43,802 nucleotides of DNA from an uncultured Parabacteroides sp. (GTDB taxonomy: Bacteria; Bacteroidota; Bacteroidia; Bacteroidales; Tannerellaceae). Below are positions 8,952-17,891 of this stretch, piece by piece. Numbering within the stretch: the first letter of the stretch is position 1; the number at the start of each line of letters is the position of its first letter. A program made the translations under genes and the position numbers. The stretch is taken from the NCBI GenBank assembly GCA_944325335.1, contig CALUZR010000028.1, positions 1 through 43,802 on the forward strand. Reading direction: 5' to 3'. A model generated the notes under the pieces. It was not told the DNA's origin and ran no database searches. It worked only from the letters and a program-made list of their open reading frames with translations.

Positions 8952-10994
8952 TTAAATGCGGAAAGGTTTTTCGGCGCTTATCGTCCACTTTCCTCCTTTG
9001 TGCTGAAAATAATAGAGGCCGGGAGCCGTCACCTTGAACTGCTGCCCTTCGACCATGAGTTCGCCCGGCTCATAGACTGCCGCCCAGGCTTCCGCCTCTT
9101 CCGGGAAATAAACCACTTGCGCCCGGTTATCGTTCTGCAAAAGGCTGATGCGGTTCAAATCGAAATGGGAAACAGTGTCCAGATCGGCATGGGGCAAGAC
9201 GAGATAAGCATAACTTCCCGACGAAGGACGCGCCCCGTGCCGCAGATAAGCCAAAAAGGTCGCGCCTCGCACCGTAGACGGACTATACATTCCCATAAAG
9301 TCACGCCATTGCCCCTCGCGTGGCATCGCTTCCACCACGCAGGTGTCTGAACTGAAGACAATATATCCTTTATCCTTGTGATAGAGGCGCAACTCCGGTT
9401 GTGCAAACGACTGAGCGCCGGAAAGCGGTTGCCAATTCTGGCCGTCCCACACTTTCGCCTCGCCCCGCAAAAGGCACTGGTCGAGCGAAGTCGTCACCGA
9501 AGCAGAAGAATCCGACGCGATGCCCGCGCCCAGACAAAGGACGAAGGAATTGGTAAACAACCACGCCTTGCGGGCATGGAGGCCGTCGCGCCGAAGTTCC
9601 ATCGCCGAGAAGCCGCGCTCGCCCACTGTCAGTCCGCCCACGAGGTTCGATTCGTTGCGCGAGCCCGTGCGGTTCACGTCCGGAAATGGAGTTGTGGAAT
9701 CCAAAGCTTCGTAGGAAGTCACGCCCGGCACCTTGCGCCAATCCCAGAAAGGAAAGACATTCAGATATTCCCGCGCGTCGGTATAAAAATAGGTCGCGCC
9801 GTCGCCCAAGTAATAGCCCAAGAGATTATCTTCGTTGACATGCTCCGTGCCAATCACGCGGAGCGACGACATGCGAAGCGAAGCCATCCAATCGCACCTG
9901 CGATGCACCGTATAATCAGAATCGTCGAAGTGCTTATGGCCGACCAGCGTGTTCGCATTCCGAGGAAAGCCCTTTTGCAGTCCTAAATCAGCGGCTGCAA
10001 AGGCCAATGCATAGGCTTTATGCAAGGGCGCATTATGGAAAAACTGTCGGCCGAGGGCATTGATATCCATCGTGCGATGCCAGATTGTCCAGTGGAAACC
10101 CTTCTCGACCAGCGAAGTGAGAATCGTCGCTTTTTCCGCCTCGAAGGCATATTCCGTTCCCGAAAACAAGCGACTGAAAAAGGCCATGCTGGTCACAAAC
10201 GAAAGTCCATAATTCCCGAACTGGAGTTGCGGTCCATGCTGATGGAAACTCCAATCCGGCTGGATGCCTTCTGCTTCTCCGAGCCGGATTTCAGAGGCAA
10301 TCGTATCCCGAGCAGCACGGACCAACGTCGCATCGTCCTCGAGAAGCGCCCGAATCAAGACGTTGCCCGCAAGCCAGACCTTGTTTTGTCCCGTCATGCC
10401 AAACTTCGCCTCTTCCATCAAGCGGATAGCCGAGGCTTTTTCCTCCTCGCTAAGTTGCTCTTCCATGAGGATAAACGCCGGTCCGAACGTTTTGGGCACG
10501 CCGATTTGGTTGTACCACCAGTTCAAGCAGCGGGGTTTCGCCGTAAACCAATAATGCAACGCGAGGTGAATCGCCTCCTCCACTTTGTCGGAATGATAAT
10601 AAGCCGTCCCAGGCGTGTGATAGAGCTTGGCCAATTCCAAGACGCGGTCGGCATGGAGCTTCGGTTCCCAACCGGAGCGTTTCGTATCTGCATAGTTAAT
10701 ATCACGCCACTGACCGTCCGGATTCAAAGCACTCAAGTAATCCGTTATCAATACTAAATCGAACGGATAACGCTGGTGAAGTTCCACCACGACCTGGTCA
10801 GACATTTCCGTCTCAGGCAGAATCTGTCCGAGATCCGTCGACAAAGAATCCTTTGCCTCAACTGCCCGCAATAATATTTCCCGATAATTCTCCTTCAACT
10901 GGCGAAGAGATTCGCTTCCCTCCGCATGCCCTGTGGAGAAATTCACCCAACAAAGGCTTATCGCACCTATCATATAAAGTAAAACACGTGCCAT
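8952..10994 (-). CDS. polysaccharide lyase family 8 protein (chondroitin AC/hyaluronate lyase-like)
   Basis: A predicted secreted lyase that beta-eliminates uronic-acid polysaccharides such as chondroitin or hyaluronan. The 680-residue product has a signal peptide (about 1-24). A helical toroid domain carries CLNWWYNQIGVPKTFG (about 157), TGQNKVWL, and PDWSFHQHGPQLQFGNYG (about 245-262), which supplies the family's catalytic Asn, His and Tyr; RTMDINALGRQF follows with arginines. A beta-sandwich C-terminal half matches PL8 enzymes. It is the second gene of a pair, 12 bp after the GH95-like gene. No SusC/SusD genes are adjacent, so exact specificity is unknown. Confidence 0.85.
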   Translation of the reverse strand: MARVLLYMIGAISLCWVNFSTGHAEGSESLRQLKENYREILLRAVEAKDSLSTDLGQILPETEMSDQVVVELHQRYPFDLVLITDYLSALNPDGQWRDINYADTKRSGWEPKLHADRVLELAKLYHTPGTAYYHSDKVEEAIHLALHYWFTAKPRCLNWWYNQIGVPKTFGPAFILMEEQLSEEEKASAIRLMEEAKFGMTGQNKVWLAGNVLIRALLEDDATLVRAARDTIASEIRLGEAEGIQPDWSFHQHGPQLQFGNYGLSFVTSMAFFSRLFSGTEYAFEAEKATILTSLVEKGFHWTIWHRTMDINALGRQFFHNAPLHKAYALAFAAADLGLQKGFPRNANTLVGHKHFDDSDYTVHRRCDWMASLRMSSLRVIGTEHVNEDNLLGYYLGDGATYFYTDAREYLNVFPFWDWRKVPGVTSYEALDSTTPFPDVNRTGSRNESNLVGGLTVGERGFSAMELRRDGLHARKAWLFTNSFVLCLGAGIASDSSASVTTSLDQCLLRGEAKVWDGQNWQPLSGAQSFAQPELRLYHKDKGYIVFSSDTCVVEAMPREGQWRDFMGMYSPSTVRGATFLAYLRHGARPSSGSYAYLVLPHADLDTVSHFDLNRISLLQNDNRAQVVYFPEEAEAWAAVYEPGELMVEGQQFKVTAPGLYYFQHKGGKWTISAEKPFRI

Positions 10995-11006
10995 CTTCCC
11001 TCCTAT

Positions 11007-13280
11007 TTATTGCTTCTTGCCAAACCAATTATTCGTCTGATTTTCCACCGGACGAACGACCATATCGGGTTTCGTCCCTGCAGGATAAACCACACACGAT
11101 TCCCCTTTCTCCAACTCAATCTGCCAAACGCCTTCGCCTAAACGAATAGGCTGAATCATTTCGCCTTGCCGCTCGAAGACGGGACGAACGATGTCAGTCT
11201 CCAGCACACAGGGTTCGCCCGCCAAGCTCTTTATCTCGATAAAGGCAGTCTTTCCTCCTTGCCGGCTGGCAGAGATGGAAAAGGCGCCTTCCGCCCGGAA
11301 ATCATAATAAGCAACATCTTGCCAAGCATCTGGCACGGCTGGAAAGACGCGGATTTTCCCGCCCCAACTCTGCAATAACATATCGTGGATGGACTGCACG
11401 CCGGAGAGCGGCGTCTCAATCACCGGCCCCGACTCGCGATACAACGTATTCACGCTCAGGAAGCGCCCGAATAATCCGTTCAGATAAGAAAGGGCATCGT
11501 TTCCTTTGCCCAAGGCCGATGAAATAGACGAAGCCCCGGTTAGCGAATAGCCTTGGTGTGCTCCCGCCTTGCTCTGCCAATAATTCAACGACTTTTCAAT
11601 CAAAGCCGCCTCGTCTGCATCTTCTTTATTAATCAGGTATAAGGGATAAGCCATCAAAAGATGCGAATAATGGCGGTGCGAGAAGGCGTAAGGCACATTC
11701 CGCCCAATGCACATTCCGTTCTCGTCCTGCGGATAAGGCGTCAGATTGTCCAATACATTTTGCCATTTGGGTATCAACGGGTCGTCGATTTGCAGACGCT
11801 TGGCCGATTCTATCAACGTCTGGCATCCCCACCGAAGCAATGAAAGGTCGTAATTGCAATCCTCCGCGCTCCCATATTCGGGCGAGAAGGTGGCGGGCAA
11901 GTGCAATTTTCCGTCTTCCTCTTCGCGCAAGAAATAGAGATAATAATTGATAGCGCCCTTCAGGAGCGGGAAAAGCTTGTCGCGCAAAAGGGCATCGTCC
12001 ATCTGGTGACGGTAAATCAACCAAAGGCTATGGCATGCCCACGTGAGATTGCCCACTTCGGCGGGCGTATCCACGCCGGGAATGCCCACCGGATCAGAAG
12101 CCCCTTCGAAGTTTGTCGAGCGTGCCAAGCCATAAGCCCCCTCGCGATAAGGCTCTTTCAGGTTCAGGCGGAGCTGGTCCAAGTGATCATAAAGCGTATG
12201 TTCAAGCGAGCCGGCGAGCGAAAGCCGGTTCGAAGCATTCAAAGGCCAATAGCTAAGTTGCACGTTCAGGTTCCACCACGCGTTCGGCCAAGGCGTCACG
12301 GTCAGCCACGGCCCCGTACAATCCATCAAAGCTCGATCGCCCCGCGTCGCCGATGCCAGCTTATACATTTGGATCCAATAGAAATTCTCCTTCTGTCCAT
12401 CGGGCAAAGTCAGGAAGCTGGCCGGATAATAGGCATGCCACCACGCGCGGTGCGTCCGTTGAAGTTCGGCATAACCCGTCCGGAGGGCGTCGTCCAACGT
12501 CTTCGCACTCAGCTCGCGGGCATTGGTCTCCGGATACGTATGTTTCAATGTCACCCAAAGCGTACGCACGTCGCCTTCGTGAGTCTCTTGCCAACGGACG
12601 GCCGTCCCGCCTCCTGCCTGCAGTGGTTGATAGGAAACACCTTCGGTTTTCGTAGAATCGACCTCGACGGGCGGATTCAATGGATACTGTTCCGGCATGG
12701 CGGCTTTCCAATCGGGGTTCTGCTTGGCAAAGAGCCATCGCGGACTTTCCGACGGAGCGGGTTTCCATTCCCAACGGCAATCCGCCTCGCCACCCTCTGT
12801 CCAGAGCTGGGTCACAATCACCATTTGCTCGCTATGCACGAAGCTTCGCACATGAATCTTCCCGCGAGTGGTCGAAATGTCGGCCGTTGTTTCGGCATTC
12901 CATAAGTCCAGACGCATCTGTCCGCCTGTGATTTCGCCACAGGGATGAAGCGCGAAGTGCCCCGTCAGGAGGCGGCATTTATGAAACAGGTCGTTCTTTT
13001 CCGGCCGATGGTCGTGCACATTGCAATCACCCGTCTCGAACCGTAAGTAATTCTGCCCCGGTTCTTTGTAAATCATCCAACCGAGCATTCCATTGCCCAT
13101 ATAGGCCGACTCGTACCAATACTCCGGAAGCACGTTCCAAACCAAATCCTGCTTCTGCATAAACTGCTCCCAATCAACCTCCAGACGCGCCTCACTCTTC
13201 GTCCCGGCACACCCGACACCTATTAACAAAAGGAGAGACATGCACGCCGCTCTCCACGCAAACCTTTTAAAAGACATCAT
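11007..13280 (-). CDS. GH95-like glycoside hydrolase lipoprotein
   Basis: The 757-residue product has a lipoprotein signal ending at Cys in LLIGVGCAG. The layout suits the GH65/GH95 clan: an N-terminal beta-sandwich (AYMGNGMLGWMIY near 60), an (alpha/alpha)6 barrel with NAWWNLNVQLSYWPLNASN (about 335-355), and a C-terminal beta domain. The family includes alpha-L-fucosidases and alpha-L-galactosidases. I match it by fold signature, not by clear catalytic residues, so activity is uncertain. It heads a two-gene unit with the PL8 lyase, which suggests joint attack on a host or algal glycan. Confidence 0.75.
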   Translation of the reverse strand: MMSFKRFAWRAACMSLLLLIGVGCAGTKSEARLEVDWEQFMQKQDLVWNVLPEYWYESAYMGNGMLGWMIYKEPGQNYLRFETGDCNVHDHRPEKNDLFHKCRLLTGHFALHPCGEITGGQMRLDLWNAETTADISTTRGKIHVRSFVHSEQMVIVTQLWTEGGEADCRWEWKPAPSESPRWLFAKQNPDWKAAMPEQYPLNPPVEVDSTKTEGVSYQPLQAGGGTAVRWQETHEGDVRTLWVTLKHTYPETNARELSAKTLDDALRTGYAELQRTHRAWWHAYYPASFLTLPDGQKENFYWIQMYKLASATRGDRALMDCTGPWLTVTPWPNAWWNLNVQLSYWPLNASNRLSLAGSLEHTLYDHLDQLRLNLKEPYREGAYGLARSTNFEGASDPVGIPGVDTPAEVGNLTWACHSLWLIYRHQMDDALLRDKLFPLLKGAINYYLYFLREEEDGKLHLPATFSPEYGSAEDCNYDLSLLRWGCQTLIESAKRLQIDDPLIPKWQNVLDNLTPYPQDENGMCIGRNVPYAFSHRHYSHLLMAYPLYLINKEDADEAALIEKSLNYWQSKAGAHQGYSLTGASSISSALGKGNDALSYLNGLFGRFLSVNTLYRESGPVIETPLSGVQSIHDMLLQSWGGKIRVFPAVPDAWQDVAYYDFRAEGAFSISASRQGGKTAFIEIKSLAGEPCVLETDIVRPVFERQGEMIQPIRLGEGVWQIELEKGESCVVYPAGTKPDMVVRPVENQTNNWFGKKQ

Positions 13281-13318
13281 ACAATAATACTAATGTGTTC
13301 TTTTTCTATTAAATCTTA

Positions 13319-13348
13319 CCTTATAAATCTTATAAGGAAACAAAGATA
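13319..13348 (-). promoter_or_regulatory. -7 element and palindromic site for the GH95-like/PL8 pair
   Basis: On the minus strand TATCTTTG (13341-13348) fits TAnnTTTG. Just downstream, about where transcription would start, is a palindrome with 8-bp perfect arms, CCTTATAA-ATC-TTATAAGG (13319-13337). Its position suits a repressor site or a 5' hairpin. No convincing -33 element is seen. Confidence 0.4.
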
Positions 13349-13425
13349 CAATAATTTTATTTCCCCTGAAAATATTTGAAACCATAGGCGTGCATTCTTC
13401 CGAAAACAACGATAAATTCTTCACG

Positions 13426-13502
13426 TATCGTCGATATTTCTTTATCTTTAGCCTAAAGATATACACATATCGTCGATATTTGTACAAACATCGTCGATAT
13501 TT
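13426..13502. repeat. dyad array A: four dyads at exact 21-bp spacing
   Basis: Three copies of ATCGTCGATATTT start at 13427, 13469 and 13490. A 17-bp dyad ATCTTTAGCCTAAAGAT (13444-13460) fills the missing slot. The four symmetry centres are 13431, 13452, 13473 and 13494, each 21 bp apart. The array lies in the divergent gap between the GH95-like gene and rpsF, about 100 bp upstream of the rpsF promoter. The gap 13281-13675 has no gene. Confidence 0.85.
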
Positions 13503-13597
13503 ATAGAAATCTCAGTTAGCACAACAAGTTTGCATAGCCCTGAAAAGATGTTTTCATCCCTTTCTTGCACTTTTTAAGCGAAACAATCCGAAGAATA

Positions 13598-13629
13598 TTT
13601 GGCTGATAAAGAAAAAAGACGTACCTTTG
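13598..13629 (+). promoter_or_regulatory. promoter of rpsF-rpsR-rplI
   Basis: TTTG (13598-13601), 20 bp, TACCTTTG (13622-13629), a full consensus match, leaving a leader of about 40 nt before rpsF. Confidence 0.8.
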
Positions 13630-13675
13630 CACCGCAAAAATCAAATAATAACAAACAAAAACAGTATTAAATCGT

Positions 13676-14029
13676 ATGAACAATTACGAAACCGTTTTCA
13701 TTTTAACTCCCGTTTTGTCTGATGCTCAGATGAAGGAAGCGGTAGACAAATTCACTGGCATCCTGAAAGAACAAGGTGCGGAAATCGTGAATGAAGAAAA
13801 TTGGGGATTGCGTAAATTAGCTTATCCTATCCAAAAGAAATCTACTGGCTTCTACCAGCTGATTGAATTCAAGGCAGAACCGTCGGTTATTGAAACATTG
13901 GAAGTGAACTTCCGCCGCGACGAACGCGTGATTCGTTTCTTGACTTTCCGTCAAGACAAATATGCAGCCGAATATGCCGCAAAGAGAAGAAGTTTGAAAT
14001 CATCTAAAGAAACAGTAAAGGAGAATTAA
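13676..14029 (+). CDS. rpsF: 30S ribosomal protein S6
   Basis: S6 binds 16S rRNA in the platform together with S18, whose gene follows. The 117-residue product begins with the family pattern [15 protein letters not shown]. It also carries [24 protein letters not shown] and [15 protein letters not shown]. The lysine-rich C-terminal tail is typical of S6. First gene of the rpsF-rpsR-rplI operon (2-bp gap to rpsR). Confidence 0.97.
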   Translation: MNNYETVFILTPVLSDAQMKEAVDKFTGILKEQGAEIVNEENWGLRKLAYPIQKKSTGFYQLIEFKAEPSVIETLEVNFRRDERVIRFLTFRQDKYAAEYAAKRRSLKSSKETVKEN

Positions 14030-14031
14030 TT

Positions 14032-14301
14032 ATGGCAGCTACTCAATCAGAAATCAGATATTTGACTCCGCCTACAGTAGACGTGAAGAAAAAGAAATAT
14101 TGCCGTTTTAAAAAGAACGGTATCAAGTACATCGACTACAAAGATCCGGAATTCTTGAAGAAATTCTTGAACGAGCAAGGAAAGATCCTTCCGCGCCGCA
14201 TCACCGGTACGTCGTTGAAATTCCAACGCCGCGTAGCGCAAGCCGTTAAACGTGCACGCCACTTGGCTTTGCTTCCTTTCGTAACAGATTTGATGAAATA
14301 A
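14032..14301 (+). CDS. rpsR: 30S ribosomal protein S18
   Basis: S18 pairs with S6 on the small subunit. The 89-residue basic protein has [21 protein letters not shown], followed by [28 protein letters not shown], the conserved rRNA-binding core. It lies 2 bp after rpsF and 21 bp before rplI, the usual Bacteroidetes order. Confidence 0.97.
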   Translation: MAATQSEIRYLTPPTVDVKKKKYCRFKKNGIKYIDYKDPEFLKKFLNEQGKILPRRITGTSLKFQRRVAQAVKRARHLALLPFVTDLMK

Positions 14302-14322
14302 TAATAAAAGAGGAGACAGAAT

Positions 14323-14769
14323 ATGCAAGTTATTTTGAAAGAAGACGTAGCTAACTTAGGCTACAAGGACGATATCGTAACTGTTAAATCGGGTTACGGA
14401 CGCAACTTTCTAATCCCCACGGGTAAAGCAGTTATCGCATCAGAATCTGCCAAGAAAGTATTAGCTGAAAACTTGAAGCAACGCGCTCATAAGTTGGCTA
14501 AAATCAAAGCAGACGCAGAAGAGTTGGCTGCTAAATTAGCGAATGTGAGCTTGACAATCGCTACCAAGACAAGTTCGACAGGTACTATCTTCGGTTCGGT
14601 AAACAATATCCAGATTGCAGACGAATTGGCAAAGCAGGGTTTCAATGTCGACCGCAAGATTATCTATATCAAAGAAGCAGTGAAGGAAGTAGGCAACTAC
14701 AAAGCTACGCTTAAACTCCACAAGGAAGTATCCGTAGAAATTCCTTTCACGGTTATCTCTGAAGAGTAA
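14323..14769 (+). CDS. rplI: 50S ribosomal protein L9
   Basis: L9 binds 23S rRNA at the base of the L1 stalk and helps keep reading frame. The 148-residue product has the N-terminal rRNA-binding lobe [32 protein letters not shown], a long connecting helix (about 40-75) and a C-terminal domain with GTIFGSVN. It is last in the operon and is followed by an intrinsic terminator. Confidence 0.97.
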   Translation: MQVILKEDVANLGYKDDIVTVKSGYGRNFLIPTGKAVIASESAKKVLAENLKQRAHKLAKIKADAEELAAKLANVSLTIATKTSSTGTIFGSVNNIQIADELAKQGFNVDRKIIYIKEAVKEVGNYKATLKLHKEVSVEIPFTVISEE

Positions 14770-14790
14770 AAATAAAATTATGTAATAGGA

Positions 14791-14829
14791 AGAGAAGATA
14801 TGCCCTCGCGGGCTATCTTCTCTTTTTTT
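14791..14829 (+). terminator. terminator of rpsF-rpsR-rplI
   Basis: AGAGAAGATA (14791-14800) pairs with TATCTTCTCT (14814-14823). An inner GCCC-TCGC-GGGC stem continues it, with one bulged T. A run of T follows (14823-14829). Confidence 0.9.
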
Positions 14830-14884
14830 ATATGCCCACCAAAAAATTTCCCTAAAAAATTAGAATTATATCAGAAATTATTCC

Positions 14885-15172
14885 TATATTTGCGGCATCT
14901 CTAAGAAGATTCAGCGGAATCTTTGAGATTTGACATACTGAGTTAAAGCATTTACGATATTATTCCTCACATCGAAAATCGCCAATTTTTGTTACGTCGG
15001 GATAATAAACAATGAATGCTTGCACTCATAGCTGTACTTTTCATATGAAGGGAAAGGTATATCATATATCATACAGCATAGAGTGCGGGCTGTTGTTTTT
15101 ATTATTGACGTAACAGGTGTTTGGCGATACCTCGATGTGAAATAATAAACAACAAAACCCGCACTCTTTTTA
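14885..15172 (+). ncRNA. candidate structured RNA or invertible/palindromic element
   Basis: No gene lies in 14770-15266. A -7-like TATATTTG (14885-14892) is followed by a hairpin (14897-14930, AAGATTC with GAATCTT). Then comes a large imperfect palindrome: 14967-14998 pairs with 15107-15140 through blocks of 9, 8 and 8 bp, and similarity continues inward. GAGTGCGGG (15081-15089) pairs with CCCGCACTC (15158-15166), backed by an AT-rich stem and followed by a T-run, like a terminator. A word resembling ATAATAAACAA plus GCACTC occurs three times, twice direct and once inverted. Either a pseudoknotted RNA of about 270 nt or a DNA-level inverted repeat would fit; its placement before a surface protein is suggestive. 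Confidence 0.4.
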
Positions 15173-15266
15173 TGTTTTTTCATAATCAAGTTTGGTGAGT
15201 TGGAAGTAGATGCTAACCGGTTTAGAAACTAATTAATTAATCCATTCACAAATAAATTATTGTATT

Positions 15267-17825
15267 ATGAAAAGAAAATTGTTTACTTTTTTGATGGCGT
15301 TCTTGGCGATAGCCGGGAATGCGGTGTGGGCAACGGTTACTAATCCTACGAATGCCAATGAGGATAGTCCGTTTGATTTAGCTTCGGAGTCTGTTAAAAT
15401 TACAAATGATGGAACTTATTGGATTAAAAGCTCTTCGCAAACGAGTAATGGCATTGAAGTTGCGAATAGTGCAAAACCTACTATTTATCTGGTTGATGTT
15501 GATATCAATGTAGCTGGTTCCGCTATTGAAATTAAGAGATTAGCTGAGCCTACTTTTGTGTTGATAGGTGAGAATAAAATTACTTCTGCGGGTAATATTT
15601 TATCTGGTACGCAAAATAAGGCAGCCATTGATATTGCCGATGAGTCATCTTTAACTATTTCTGAGAAAAGTACTGGTATTCTGAATATCAATATGACGTC
15701 TACTCGGACAGGCGAACAAGTTGCTATTGGTGCAGGTGGTACTGGTGCGCCTTACGGAGATCGTGGCACAGCAGAAGATTGTGGAAGTTTGATTATCAAT
15801 GGCGGTACAATTGAAACTAATGGCTATGTAGGTTATTTTTATAGCCATGCAATAAAATTGGAAGAAGTCAATGGTAATGGTGGTAATGGTATTTTGATTA
15901 CAAAGAAAATCTATTACCACAGTGACAATGCTACCAAAGATAATTGCCAGTTAGAAAGTGGTATTTTATTTGAGGATAATAAAATTGGTACTGTATACGG
16001 CCAACCAACCTTAAACTCACCAATTCCCGAAGGCTATCAAGTTAATATGGATGGCGCGACGGTAACTGTAGGTGAAGGTAAGAGCTATACGGAAGAACAA
16101 TTTAAGGACTTGGATAAAGGTACTTTGAAGGCTTATGCTTTGTCTTATAAAGCAGACACGCCAACAGGTTTGAATATAACAGATCCTAATCCTTTGCCCG
16201 GTAAACAATTTGTCGGCATCAATACACCATTGATTTCTATAAAAACAACTATTCCAGTCAATTCATATCATTTCTGGGGTTGGTTGAATAAAGATTTCTA
16301 TACGGCTACTCCTTCTTCTGTTCCGTCAAAATTGGAACCATTTGAAGTTTCTGGCGTATGGATTGTAGATATATGCACTGTGGAGAAAGAGAAGGCAGGT
16401 GAAAATGTTTCGGTTGATTTAGTTTATCCGACAAGTGCAGCCAGCATGTTTACTGCTGCATTAAAAGAAGGAGATGCTTTGCCTAATGACTTAAAGTTGG
16501 AAGGGATGACTGTCTCTGGCACATTGAATGAAACAAAAACAGTGAATTACAATGTAAGCCTTACAGATGGCGATAGCGAGGCAAAGACATCTGTACTGAA
16601 GTTTATAGTGAAAAATGAAAGCAGTGAAGAATCTACCGATATCTCAAGCGCAGGTTATAATCTTAATATCGCTGAATTAACATACAACGGGCAAGAACAA
16701 GAAGTTCCTGTAACTGTAGAGGATGAGCAGGGTAGTAAATTGACAGCTGGTACAGATTATATGGTTACTCCGGCTAAAGTAAAAGATGTCCAAACTGAAG
16801 GTTATAGCATTTCTGTAGAAGGTATAGGTAAGTATTCTGGCACATTAACGGGTACATTGACTGTAAAACCGGCTACGCTTAAAGCAACTGTAGATCCGAT
16901 CACCGTAGAATTGAATGGTGAAGTAGATTTTACTAAAGCAAAAATCACATACGTTGATAATGCGAAGCCGTTTGGTGATGATGATGTAACTGTTGATTTG
17001 GGTGACGGCGTTTTAGTGGATACAAGTACTCCTAGTTCACAAACGTATACTTATAAGTCTGCTGTATTGTCTGGAACAGATGCTGGAAATTATACACTTG
17101 TTGGAGATGTAACGGGTCAAATCATTGTTGGTGATGGGGAACATAGCGGCGATGACGGCCAGACCGACATCAATAATGACAATATCAAAGTCTTCGTGAA
17201 ATTGGATGAAGGCAAGAAGTTCGTATATGATGGTGATATCCAAGAACAAGACCCGACTCACTTGGTCGTAGTGATGGAAGAAGGAAATCCTGTTCCTTAT
17301 GAAGAAGGTGAAGACTTTGAAGTAACCTTGAATAGGGGTGAAGAGGAAGATGTGCCCTTTAAAGAAGCTGGTGAATACGATGTAGTTGTGACTCCGAAAG
17401 GAGATAAACTGACAGGCGAACCGGTCGTTTTAGAGAATGCACTGAAGATTTGGCCTAAGCCGGTAAAGGTCGTAGCCAAAGATATCTACTATACCATCGG
17501 ACAAGAAGAAGAGGTCAATATGGAAGGTGTTTTAGCTATTGAAGAAGGTGGCATTTGCGCTGCGGATGAAGGTTTGACTATTGCTATTACGACTTCAAGC
17601 CTTTTGACGCAGGAATTCTTGGAAACGTGGTGCACCGCTCCGGGTACTTATTCTTATACCTATAAAGGTGTTGAGATAGAAGGCTTAGGAAATAACTATG
17701 AGGTTGCGAATAGTGGTGATGTGAAAGGCAACATCATCGTTACAAAAGAATTGAGCAATGATGAAGAGTTGCAGCTGGGCAATTCGGATGATGCAGAAGC
17801 GGAATTGATGTTAGGTGATGGTTAG
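15267..17825 (+). CDS. large secreted MBG-repeat surface protein, N-terminal part (ends at an in-frame amber codon)
   Basis: The 852-residue product begins with a signal peptide (KRKLFTFLMAFLAIAGNAVWA). Residues about 30-300 are rich in short beta strands and Asn/Gly/Thr, as in parallel beta-helices. From about 470 come repeated beta-sandwich modules of the MBG type (YNGQEQEVPVTV, GIGKYSGTLTGTLTVKP, SGTDAGNYTLVGDVTG). The frame ends at TAG 17823-17825, but the same frame continues open to 19685. This is therefore the first 58 percent of a gene of 4,419 bp. Function is unknown; an adhesin-like or matrix protein is likely. Confidence 0.8.
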   Translation: MKRKLFTFLMAFLAIAGNAVWATVTNPTNANEDSPFDLASESVKITNDGTYWIKSSSQTSNGIEVANSAKPTIYLVDVDINVAGSAIEIKRLAEPTFVLIGENKITSAGNILSGTQNKAAIDIADESSLTISEKSTGILNINMTSTRTGEQVAIGAGGTGAPYGDRGTAEDCGSLIINGGTIETNGYVGYFYSHAIKLEEVNGNGGNGILITKKIYYHSDNATKDNCQLESGILFEDNKIGTVYGQPTLNSPIPEGYQVNMDGATVTVGEGKSYTEEQFKDLDKGTLKAYALSYKADTPTGLNITDPNPLPGKQFVGINTPLISIKTTIPVNSYHFWGWLNKDFYTATPSSVPSKLEPFEVSGVWIVDICTVEKEKAGENVSVDLVYPTSAASMFTAALKEGDALPNDLKLEGMTVSGTLNETKTVNYNVSLTDGDSEAKTSVLKFIVKNESSEESTDISSAGYNLNIAELTYNGQEQEVPVTVEDEQGSKLTAGTDYMVTPAKVKDVQTEGYSISVEGIGKYSGTLTGTLTVKPATLKATVDPITVELNGEVDFTKAKITYVDNAKPFGDDDVTVDLGDGVLVDTSTPSSQTYTYKSAVLSGTDAGNYTLVGDVTGQIIVGDGEHSGDDGQTDINNDNIKVFVKLDEGKKFVYDGDIQEQDPTHLVVVMEEGNPVPYEEGEDFEVTLNRGEEEDVPFKEAGEYDVVVTPKGDKLTGEPVVLENALKIWPKPVKVVAKDIYYTIGQEEEVNMEGVLAIEEGGICAADEGLTIAITTSSLLTQEFLETWCTAPGTYSYTYKGVEIEGLGNNYEVANSGDVKGNIIVTKELSNDEELQLGNSDDAEAELMLGDG

Positions 17826-17891
17826 GTTTACGACAATGGCCGTTACAAACGAGTTTATGATGGCAAAGACCATCCGATAGAAAGTATCTTC

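Noticed and set aside
13290..13487. Small basic peptide over array A (and its counterpart at 43087-43296 over array E)
   Set aside because: Heptad-like peptides arise from a 21-bp DNA repeat. The frames have no credible start signals, and the array A frame crosses the -7 element of the GH95-like gene.
14885..15172. Insertion-sequence remnant
   Set aside because: No transposase fragment or target-site duplication is visible; the repeats are nested rather than terminal. An RNA or switch explanation is favoured but unproven.
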